This document shows, piece after piece, positions 8,528-14,877 of a stretch of 36,482 bases of DNA. The notes below the pieces were generated by a model. The model was not told the origin of the DNA and ran no database searches. It worked only from the letters and a program-made list of their open reading frames with translations. Source of the DNA: Eisenibacter elegans DSM 3317 (GTDB lineage: Bacteria > Bacteroidota > Bacteroidia > Cytophagales > Microscillaceae); assembly GCF_000430505.1 (NCBI RefSeq), contig NZ_AUMD01000002.1, positions 1-36,482 on the forward strand, written 5' to 3'. Made by a program: the position numbers and the translations under genes. Positions within the stretch are counted from its first letter, which is position 1; each line of letters opens with the position of its first letter.

Positions 8528-8983
8528 ATGTTCGAACAATTGGCGAAGTACAGCAGTGTAGTACTGCTCGGAACCATCAAGTTTTTGTTTGGAGTCATCA
8601 CAGGGTATGCCCTGCGTTTGTCATGGCTCGAAACCGTGCTTTGTGTGGTTCTTGGGATGATGATAGCGGTTATTTTTGTAAGCTTTGCTTCAGAATTTGT
8701 CAAGTTCCTTATCCGCAAGTTGCGCCGCCGTAAGCCGCCGCTATTCAACAAACGAACGCGCCGTTTGGTACGTGTTTGGCGTAGCTATGGGTTGTTGGGG
8801 ATTGCTTTTTTGTCGCCCCTGTTTCTCACACCCATAGGAGGAACCTTGGTGGCTGTGTCGTTCAACGAGCGCTGGCATAGGATTATGTGGTATATGTTCC
8901 TTAGTGCGGTGGTTTGGGCGGTAGGCGAGGCTACACTGGTGTACCTGTTGGGCGATGTCAGCTTGCGCTTGATTGGGCGCTAA
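8528..8983 (+). CDS. Small integral membrane protein, unknown function
   Basis: The 151-residue product has about four hydrophobic segments (residues about 8-28, 33-58, 87-110 and 118-140). A strongly basic cytoplasmic loop separates the halves (LIRKLRRRKPPLFNKRTRRLVRVW). The second half contains SYGLLGIAFLSPLFLTPIGG, reminiscent of small membrane proteins of the DedA/SNARE-associated or small multidrug-export type in Bacteroidota, but I cannot assign it. It begins 7 bp after upp on the same strand, so co-transcription is likely; a link to uracil salvage is only suggested by position. No signal peptide cleavage site is evident. Confidence 0.8.
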   Translation: MFEQLAKYSSVVLLGTIKFLFGVITGYALRLSWLETVLCVVLGMMIAVIFVSFASEFVKFLIRKLRRRKPPLFNKRTRRLVRVWRSYGLLGIAFLSPLFLTPIGGTLVAVSFNERWHRIMWYMFLSAVVWAVGEATLVYLLGDVSLRLIGR

Positions 8984-9006
8984 TGCTTGTATTTTGCCTT
9001 TTAGAA

Positions 9007-9135
9007 CTTGTTTATACCCAATCAAAATTGGTTTGGGAAATATATACCCTGAAAGCCTTTGGTAATCAAACGCTGTTAATCCTCAACCTTCAACTCAAGT
9101 AAATCTTGGTATAATTTTCATTGAGTATAAGAAAG
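9007..9135. repeat. MITE-like repeat with imperfect 22-bp terminal inverted repeats
   Basis: The left end (9007-9028, core TTTATACCCAATCAAAAT) and the reverse complement of the right end (9114-9135, core TTATACTCAATGAAAAT) agree at 18 of 22 positions by hand count. A related sequence occurs in inverted orientation at 32353-32412. It shares CAACTCAAGTxAATCTTGG plus TATAAT (x = A here, G there) and CATTGAGTATAA. No coding capacity is present. The element sits downstream of the membrane-protein gene and downstream of ilvE, which converge on it. Confidence 0.55.
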
Positions 9136-9183
9136 CCAAAGCCTGTGAAGGCCTTGGCAATTGATAGTATGCATATGGTGGGG

Positions 9184-10269
9184 TTAGACTACTTCATAAA
9201 CCCAGCCAAAGGGGTCGGCGGCTTTGCCGGTTTGGATGTCGGTCAGTTGTTGCTTGAGTGTTAGAGCGAGGCTACCCTCTTCGTGTGAGCGCAGGGGAAA
9301 CTGCTGGCCTTCGTAGCCGATAAGCTGTATAGGGCTAATGACAGCGGCTGTACCTGCTCCAAAAGCTTCCTGAATGGTGCCATTGCTCAAGCCCTCAATT
9401 ACTTCGGCTACTTTGATATGGCGTTCGGTAACGGTGTAGCCTTGTTGGCCTGCCAGCGCGATGATGCTGCTGCGAGTGATACCGGGCAGGATGGTGCCGT
9501 CGGTGAGGGTAGGCGTAAGCAATTCGCGTTCGCCTGTGCGGAAGAACAAGTTCATCGTTCCTGATTCTTCGATGTACTGGTGCGTCAGTCCGTCTGTCCA
9601 AACAAGCTGGTCATACCCTTCATTGCGCCCTTGTTGCGCGGGGTATAGTGAGGCAGCATAGTTGCCGGCAGTTTTGGCAGCACCTACCCCCCCTTTGACA
9701 GCCCGCACATACTTGGTTTCGATTTTGACCTTGGGCGGCGCAGCATAATAAGACCCTACCGGCGAGGCAATAATCATAAAGCGGTAATTATCAGATACTT
9801 TCAGGCCGACATACTCATCAGCCGCAAACATAAATGGACGGATGTAGAGCGAATACCCCTCTCTGGCCGGAATCCAATCACGGTCAAGGCGCAGAAGCTG
9901 CGTAAGACCTTCCATAAACAGCTCCTCGGGCAAGGTCGGCATACACATCCGCTCGGCAGAGCGATTGAGGCGGCGGGCATTTTCGAGCGGGCGGAAAAGC
10001 AAGCTCTTACCTTCGGGGCTGCGGTAGGCTTTCATCCCTTCAAAAATCGACTGGGCATAGTGAATGCCCATTGTAGCCGGGCTCATAGGCAGGTTGCCAT
10101 AGGGTACAATGCGGGGTTGTTGCCACTGCCCTTCTTTATAATCGACCATAAACATGTGGTCGGTGAAAGTTCGGCCAAAGGCCAAATTCTCAAAATCGAC
10201 GCTTGGCAGGCGCGAAGCAGCTACGGGTTCGATATGTATAGACAAGGTATCAATCATGGGGTTAAACAA
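9184..10269 (-). CDS. ilvE: Branched-chain amino acid aminotransferase (class IV PLP)
   Basis: This 361-residue enzyme transfers amino groups between glutamate and the 2-oxo acids of Leu, Ile and Val. It belongs to the longer BCAT2-like branch, as seen from FGRTFTDHMFMVDY near residue 31, the GIHYAQSIFEGMKAYR motif near 68-83, and the PLP lysine at about Lys199 in VGAAKTAGNYAASLYP. EESGTMNLFF follows near 235-245. Length fits this branch. The first ATG (10269) and a second Met four codons later are both plausible. It lies 36 bp after the cobalamin adenosyltransferase stop on the same strand, so the two probably form one transcript from the promoter at 10919-10949. Confidence 0.95.
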   Translation of the reverse strand: MFNPMIDTLSIHIEPVAASRLPSVDFENLAFGRTFTDHMFMVDYKEGQWQQPRIVPYGNLPMSPATMGIHYAQSIFEGMKAYRSPEGKSLLFRPLENARRLNRSAERMCMPTLPEELFMEGLTQLLRLDRDWIPAREGYSLYIRPFMFAADEYVGLKVSDNYRFMIIASPVGSYYAAPPKVKIETKYVRAVKGGVGAAKTAGNYAASLYPAQQGRNEGYDQLVWTDGLTHQYIEESGTMNLFFRTGERELLTPTLTDGTILPGITRSSIIALAGQQGYTVTERHIKVAEVIEGLSNGTIQEAFGAGTAAVISPIQLIGYEGQQFPLRSHEEGSLALTLKQQLTDIQTGKAADPFGWVYEVV

Positions 10270-10305
10270 TCAGTGGTATTTCATAACAGCCAAGTAGGCG
10301 ACGTG

Positions 10306-10854
10306 CTACTTTCTAGGCTTCCAGGGTATTTCGTCTACACCTAGTTCTTGGTGCATCTGGCGACACAAGACGAACAAATAATCCGACAGGCGGTTGAGGT
10401 ACTGCGCCACCAAGGGAGCCACAAAAGCTTCTTGTTGGAGTAAGATGACAGCACGCTCGGCGCGTCGGCAAACGCAGCGGGCAATATGCCCCACTGAGAC
10501 GGCAGGATGCCCTCCGGGCAAAATAAAGGAGCGCAAAGGCGGCAACTGTGCCTGCATTTCATCTATCTGCTCTTCGAGCAGCTGAATATCTTCTTCGCGT
10601 AAATCGGGCAATTTCAGAGCCGACTTGTCCGGGTCGGCAGCCAAACTAGAACCAATGGTAAAGAGTCGGTCTTGAATCTCCCGAATCAAGGTACTACGCT
10701 TGGCATTGACCTCTTGGTCGCCCAGCAAACCGATGTGTGAGTTCAACTCATCTACAGTTCCGTAGGCATCAATGCGGATATGGGCTTTGGACACACGCGT
10801 ACCCCCAATGAGTGAGGTCTGTCCGCTATCTCCGGTTTTGGTGTATATCTTCAT
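10306..10854 (-). CDS. pduO: Cob(I)alamin adenosyltransferase, PduO/MMAB type
   Basis: The 182-residue protein transfers the adenosyl group of ATP to cob(I)alamin, making coenzyme B12. The N-terminal ATP-binding signature MKIYTKTGDSGQTSLIGG and the following AYGTVDELNSHIGLL segment are diagnostic of the PduO type (unrelated to CobA). The helical-bundle motif CRRAERAV near residues 129-136 carries the expected Arg and Glu. LNRLSDYLFVLCR follows near 150. It is the first gene of a likely two-gene operon with ilvE. The leader contains a consensus promoter and a 7-bp hairpin near the predicted transcript start. The symbol could equally be given as mmaB or cobO. Confidence 0.93.
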   Translation of the reverse strand: MKIYTKTGDSGQTSLIGGTRVSKAHIRIDAYGTVDELNSHIGLLGDQEVNAKRSTLIREIQDRLFTIGSSLAADPDKSALKLPDLREEDIQLLEEQIDEMQAQLPPLRSFILPGGHPAVSVGHIARCVCRRAERAVILLQQEAFVAPLVAQYLNRLSDYLFVLCRQMHQELGVDEIPWKPRK

Positions 10855-10877
10855 AATGTGTGATGATAAAAGCAGGC

Positions 10878-10907
10878 AAGAGCCTCCCCATACATTGACC
10901 GGCTCTT
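10878..10907 (-). promoter_or_regulatory. Leader hairpin at the 5' end of the pduO transcript
   Basis: AAGAGCC (minus strand 10907-10901) pairs with GGCTCTT (10884-10878), leaving a 16-nt loop. It begins within about 5-10 nt of the predicted transcript start. No cobalamin-riboswitch core was found, so function is unknown: 5'-end stabilisation, an attenuator, or chance. Confidence 0.4.
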
Positions 10908-10918
10908 TTTAATCGGTA

Positions 10919-10949
10919 CAAATATAACTTTTCCTGCTTTTATTTGCAA
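10919..10949 (-). promoter_or_regulatory. Bacteroidota-type promoter for the pduO-ilvE unit
   Basis: On the minus strand, TTG (10949-10947), a 20-bp spacer and TATATTTG (10926-10919) match the phylum consensus exactly. Transcription would begin near 10912, about 58 nt before the ATG at 10854. Confidence 0.75.
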
Positions 10950-11277
10950 TTATTTTATATTTATTTGGCTTATCTGACAATTGAGGTGTTATGGGGAGAG
11001 CATACTTTTAATAACAAAAAACAAAATGTATTAATTATCGCATTTTTCAAAATTTTATACTGATTGAGTTTGGCTCGATTCGGAGCTTGTGGCGGATGTG
11101 GCGTATATTTTCTCACAAAACCCTTATGAAGCATAAATCTTTCCCCTTTATTTTGCGTTAAACAGGGTGGAATCCATCCTCAAGTCCGGCAATGTTTGCG
11201 AATATAATCAATTGATTGTTGAGAAAAGAAGTTTAGCTCTTTTCAAACAGTGAAGTATTTAGCTTGGGAGGGTTTTT

Positions 11278-12603
11278 ATGAAATATCGATTTGTTTTTTG
11301 GATAAGTACTCTGGCCATCGTGTTGGCTTGGCAAACACCGGCTGTAGCGCAAGACCTTAAAAAAGGCTTCAAACAATTGGCTAAAGCCAATTATGCGCAA
11401 GCACATCAAATTTTTGAATCTATACTCAGGCAGGATGCTTGCCAGCCCTTGGCCAACTATGGCTTGGCGCTGATGTATTCGGGTCAAACATCTACAGGTT
11501 TTGATCGATGGCGGGCTTTTGAGTACATTCAGAATGTACCGGATAGGTTGGTGGCCGCCGACCGCGAAATCCTCCAAAAATATACGCCACACTGGGAACA
11601 AGTACCGCCTATCCGAGCCTTGATTTATGACAGTCTGTATGCCTACTGGCACGCACAGGTACTTGCTCAAGACCGTACAGAGCTATACGAACATTTTTTG
11701 GAGGCCTGCGCCAACACACGCTGGGCTCCTGTGGTTGCTTCTGCGTATCACCAACGCGTATTTACCGAAGTGTGCGCCCTTGATGAGCCCAATGCCTATG
11801 AGTGGTTTATACAGAGCTTCCCCGAAGCCGAACCCGTCATACAGGCCAAACAAGAGCGCTATCGTTGGGCCTATGCAGAGGCGTGTTTGTCGAACAAGCT
11901 GAGTGCTTATCAGGATTTTGTCCGCCAATACCCCGACGCACCACAAGTAGCGGAAGCGATGGAGCGCATCGCCCTCAAACAAAAGTACAACAAGGCCTTT
12001 TTGTTGGGGAAGACTTACCCGGCAGCCCATCCCTTATTTGTGAGAGTGAGAGCCGAGCATACACCCAAGGCCGAAATGTATATGCACCGCGAGGCATATG
12101 AGGCCTTTTCAAGGATGTATGAGGCAGCGCTGCGCGATGGGGTCAAGCTTAGCATTATCTCCGGAATGCGCACTTTTGAGCAACAGGCTATGATTTGGAA
12201 CTATAAATGGAGCAAGCTCAAAGGCGATGGTATCAGCCGAGCGCAAAATATTATGGTTTATAGCTCTATGCCGGGTATCTCACGACACCACTGGGGGACA
12301 GATGTAGACCTCAACCATCTCACCAATAGCTATTTTGATAAAGGGGAAGGAAAGAAAGTATATGATTGGCTGTTGCGCCATGCCCGTGAATTTGGCTTTT
12401 ATCAAGTTTTTGATGGGCACGAGCGCGCCTATGCCGAAGAACGCTGGCATTGGTCGTATATGCCCGTAGCTGATGTCTGCCTACAAGAGTATCTCTCAGA
12501 AATCAGCTATGATGACCTTCGGGGCTTTGTCGGCGAAGAACTTGCCCCTCAACTGAGGGTTATCGAGCGTTATGTCAAAGGGGAAGGCTTGCGGACGGAG
12601 TAA
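11278..12603 (+). CDS. Exported M15/VanY-type D-alanyl-D-alanine carboxypeptidase with helical repeat N-domain
   Basis: The 441-residue protein starts with a signal peptide (MKYRFVFWISTLAIVLAWQTPAVAQ). Residues about 26-260 are a helical, TPR-like region (FKQLAKANYAQAHQIFESIL; LANYGLALMYSG). The C-terminal peptidase domain (residues about 265-430) has the SxHxxGxxxD zinc motif in SRHHWGTDVD (His337, Asp344) and the ExWH motif in EERWH (Glu388, His391), so the active site looks complete. The family trims the D-Ala-D-Ala ends of peptidoglycan stem peptides in the periplasm. A helical repeat domain fused to VanY is longer than the minimal enzyme and may bind a cell-wall or partner protein. It stands alone between divergent and convergent neighbours. 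Confidence 0.88.
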   Translation: MKYRFVFWISTLAIVLAWQTPAVAQDLKKGFKQLAKANYAQAHQIFESILRQDACQPLANYGLALMYSGQTSTGFDRWRAFEYIQNVPDRLVAADREILQKYTPHWEQVPPIRALIYDSLYAYWHAQVLAQDRTELYEHFLEACANTRWAPVVASAYHQRVFTEVCALDEPNAYEWFIQSFPEAEPVIQAKQERYRWAYAEACLSNKLSAYQDFVRQYPDAPQVAEAMERIALKQKYNKAFLLGKTYPAAHPLFVRVRAEHTPKAEMYMHREAYEAFSRMYEAALRDGVKLSIISGMRTFEQQAMIWNYKWSKLKGDGISRAQNIMVYSSMPGISRHHWGTDVDLNHLTNSYFDKGEGKKVYDWLLRHAREFGFYQVFDGHERAYAEERWHWSYMPVADVCLQEYLSEISYDDLRGFVGEELAPQLRVIERYVKGEGLRTE

Positions 12604-12932
12604 GCTCAAGCCCTGCCGGAGTATGACACCATAACAGCGGCAGCGCTGCCCCCATATTAAACTCATCCCTTCTATAGCCAAGTTTAGCCCTTCCGTTACT
12701 CGGTTGGTCAGAAAATGCTTTCTCTTGAGACCTTAGCTCCCGTATTTTGTCTAAAACAACAGTCAAAATACTACTATGAGAAACGCCTGTCTACTCCTAT
12801 TTTTCTGCTGCGCTTTGGCGCAAGCCGGCCTAGTCCAATATGTCAATACATCTTGGCATTGCAAGACCGTCCACAAAGCAAAATCACGACTGGCGCTACC
12901 TATATTGATAAAGTACGGCAGCTTCTTGAGCT
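12604..12932. other. Intergenic stretch, possible remnant of a small exported protein
   Basis: No confident gene lies in this 329-bp gap between convergent genes. A plus-strand ATG at 12776 opens a signal-peptide-like frame (MRNACLLLFFCCALAQA) that runs into the acetyltransferase gene and stops at 13021, losing any protein-like character after about 25 residues. It could be a frameshifted remnant or chance. No terminator hairpin was found for either flanking gene. Confidence 0.4.
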
Positions 12933-13460
12933 CTAAGCTACTTGCCAGCACATTTCCCAAGCCCCACGATACTGGGGCAGGAAATGGGGAAAGGGAATAC
13001 GGACGTGGTTTGTTTTTTTAAACCCCTGCCGGAGATAAAAATCTACCGAAGGGCTACTGTCCATCGCCTTGAGCCATATTGCCTCAAAGCCTTCGGCTTT
13101 GGCGACGGCCTTGCAGTAGTTGACCACAGCTGTGCCAAGCCCCTTGCCAGTAACTTCGGGGATGAGGTAGAGGCGTTCTAGTTCCAAGCTTCGGGCTTGC
13201 GGACGGTTACGGTTGAGCTTTAGCAAGCCCACAGGGGTGTTTTCCCAATAAATGCCATAAAATTGTACTTCGGCTTGTGTGGCTTCTTGGGCAAATACTG
13301 CTGCCGAAAAATGATGTTGGAGATAGTATGCGCCGGCATCATCCCAAAGATAGCGGTAGACGGCAGTATAAGCCCGCACGCCCACCTCGCTGATGAGCGG
13401 GAGGGTTTTGGGCGTACAAGGGATGATTTCGAGGAGATGTAGGGGGGATGTATTATTCAC
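12933..13460 (-). CDS. GNAT-family N-acetyltransferase
   Basis: The 175-residue protein has the GNAT core: a central strand YGIYWENTPVGLLKLN (about 67-82), then LELERLYLIPEVTGKGLGTAVVNYCKAVA (about 90-118). The LIPEVTGKGLG segment is the acetyl-CoA pyrophosphate loop (R/QxxGxG/A, here with TGKGLG). A C-terminal AIWLKAMDSSPSVDFYLRQGFKK follows (about 125-148), with the typical FYxxxGF end. The acceptor substrate cannot be told from sequence. Its start overlaps the gldB stop by 8 bp, so it is translationally coupled to gldB and is the last gene of the leftward run. Confidence 0.88.
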   Translation of the reverse strand: MNNTSPLHLLEIIPCTPKTLPLISEVGVRAYTAVYRYLWDDAGAYYLQHHFSAAVFAQEATQAEVQFYGIYWENTPVGLLKLNRNRPQARSLELERLYLIPEVTGKGLGTAVVNYCKAVAKAEGFEAIWLKAMDSSPSVDFYLRQGFKKTNHVRIPFPHFLPQYRGAWEMCWQVA

Positions 13461-14499
13461 CTTTGTAACCAGATTCTATAAAAAGCGCCTTGGCATCTTG
13501 TGTGGCCATCAGTTCGGCCAGAGAGGTCTTTGTTTTGCGTCGGTACTTCTGTACTATTTTCCAACCCAGCCATCGACCCAAACGCCCAGGGGCTTTATTG
13601 CCTATTTCGGCTACATAGGGTCGTTCGTTGAGATAGGCGCTTTTGGTCAGTTGACTGGTACTATAAAACACATTGCGCTCAATAAAATGAGACCACATCA
13701 GCTTTTTGTTCTCTTCTTGGTCTAGACGGAGCATTTCTTCGCTGTTGTAGCCGGCGATGATAGAATCAGGTGTACAAGGCACGACAGATTTTACAAATTC
13801 GTAGGCCTTGCCATAATCAATCATTTCGGCTAGTACAGTTTGGTCTTTCTGTACTTCTGTTTGGTTGAATTGGGCGGAGAGTGCCAGCATCAAGGTCGGA
13901 ACAATGTAGTTTTTGCGGTAGCGCTTCCAGATGTAGAGCGGCATATCGGGTGGGCGGTAGCGGGAGGTTTCGCCTAAGAAAAAATCGAGACTGATGACCA
14001 TCAGCCGAGGCGAAACATAGAGATCGTTGCCATAAAACGCCCGAAGGCCGGTGATGGTGGTGTATATTTTGGGTGGGTTGAAATCGGGGAAGGCTTGTTT
14101 GACACGCTTGAGCGCCAAGGTAAGTTCGGCCTCCAGTTCTGAGAGATCAGCAAAGGCCTGGCGTACATCTTGGTAGAGTGTGTCGAGATAAGGGTTATTG
14201 ACCATATCGGAGAGCACAGCCACGATGACAGAATCAGGGATTTGTTTGCCTTCTTTGAGGTATTCGCGGGCAAATTCGGGATGCGCTTGTAGCAGTTGGA
14301 GCAAGCCTTGAGGGCTTTTGTCAGCAAAAAGCTGGTTTTCGAGGCGGATGATGTTGATATTGAGCGGAATGGCCTCTAGCGCAGGGTCTGACTGGCAAGC
14401 ATCTTGATTATTGCAGGATGTTTGGGTTAACAAACACAGGCTGATGCCTAAAAAGAGGCCAAAACGAACGTAACGGGATAAGGTTGTTTGATGACGCAT
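13453..14499 (-). CDS. gldB: Gliding motility lipoprotein GldB
   Basis: GldB is a lipoprotein required for gliding in Flavobacterium and for normal T9SS function. I chose the ATG at 14499, which gives a 348-residue precursor starting MRHQTTLSRYVRFGLFLGIS with a lipobox-like LTQTSC, Cys29 being the lipidation site; a start at 14541 would put 14 unlikely residues in front. Family-like features are NINIIRLENQLFADK after the signal, a region DSVIVAVLSDMVNNPYLDTLY, and PPDMPLYIWKRYRKNYIVPTLM in the middle (read in parts). The identification rests on overall pattern and length and the gliding lineage. It sits downstream of the GAF cluster and a 77-aa gene, and overlaps the GNAT gene by 8 bp. Confidence 0.83.
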   Translation of the reverse strand: MRHQTTLSRYVRFGLFLGISLCLLTQTSCNNQDACQSDPALEAIPLNINIIRLENQLFADKSPQGLLQLLQAHPEFAREYLKEGKQIPDSVIVAVLSDMVNNPYLDTLYQDVRQAFADLSELEAELTLALKRVKQAFPDFNPPKIYTTITGLRAFYGNDLYVSPRLMVISLDFFLGETSRYRPPDMPLYIWKRYRKNYIVPTLMLALSAQFNQTEVQKDQTVLAEMIDYGKAYEFVKSVVPCTPDSIIAGYNSEEMLRLDQEENKKLMWSHFIERNVFYSTSQLTKSAYLNERPYVAEIGNKAPGRLGRWLGWKIVQKYRRKTKTSLAELMATQDAKALFIESGYKGE

Positions 14500-14569
14500 T
14501 AGGGCGAATGGGGTAGGGTTTGTGGAGAGGCGAAAATACACAATTTAGCCCATTTTTTTGTGGTTTGTA

Positions 14570-14803
14570 TTAGTCCTTATCTAAGGCACATAAGAGTGCA
14601 TAAAATTTTTGATCAAGTTTATCAACCCTTTTGGCTTGAGGGTGTTGCCCCTCGTAGTTTAGACGTTGTTGGTAGCTGAGCAAGGCCAAACTAACCAAGC
14701 GCATTTCCTGTACGGAGAGTCGTAGCGTTTCCTTGGTGGTTTGGGGAGCAGTGTGGTGACGTGGCCGCCAAATACGCTGTAACAATGTATTGATAGACTT
14801 CAT
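14570..14803 (-). CDS. Hypothetical protein, 77 aa
   Basis: I do not recognise this small protein. It is basic at the N-terminus (MKSINTLLQRIWRPRHHTAP) and helical afterwards (EMRLVSLALLSYQQRLNYEGQ ... VDKLDQKFYALLCALDKD). There is no signal peptide or membrane segment. The ATG at 14803 lies just downstream of an AT-rich inverted repeat (14812-14848), and the stop is 70 bp from the gldB start. Codon use and clean placement in the leftward run favour a real gene over chance. Confidence 0.6.
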   Translation of the reverse strand: MKSINTLLQRIWRPRHHTAPQTTKETLRLSVQEMRLVSLALLSYQQRLNYEGQHPQAKRVDKLDQKFYALLCALDKD

Positions 14804-14811
14804 AACGAATG

Positions 14812-14848
14812 TATTTTTAGCAAAAATAAATTATTTACGCTAAAAATA
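14812..14848. promoter_or_regulatory. AT-rich inverted repeat between the GAF-PAS gene and the 77-aa gene
   Basis: TATTTTTAGC (14812-14821) and GCTAAAAATA (14839-14848) form a perfect 10-bp inverted repeat with a 17-bp spacer. A further TTTTTTTAGC lies near 14863-14872. It could be an operator for the 77-aa/gldB genes or a weak terminator of the GAF operon. Confidence 0.45.
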
Positions 14849-14877
14849 AAAACACTTGCTATTTTTTTTAGCATACA

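Larger units (their letters stand above)
10855..11277. other. Divergent AT-rich intergenic region between pduO and the M15 peptidase
   Basis: This 423-bp region has no convincing gene. It holds the leftward pduO promoter and leader hairpin, an AT-rich core at about 10920-11060, and a 12-bp palindrome AATCAATTGATT (11206-11217). A 7-bp hairpin follows (GAAAAGA 11223-11229 with TCTTTTC 11238-11244) just ahead of the rightward gene. No exact TAnnTTTG box was found for the rightward gene; TATTTTGC near 11150 is the closest. Confidence 0.5.

Noticed and set aside
10855-10912. Cobalamin riboswitch in the leader of the adenosyltransferase gene
   Set aside because: The leader is far too short and lacks the B12-box core; only a simple hairpin is present.
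12715-12936. 73-aa plus-strand frame in the 12.6-12.9 kb gap
   Set aside because: No start context, no recognisable pattern, and it competes with other equally weak frames in the same gap.
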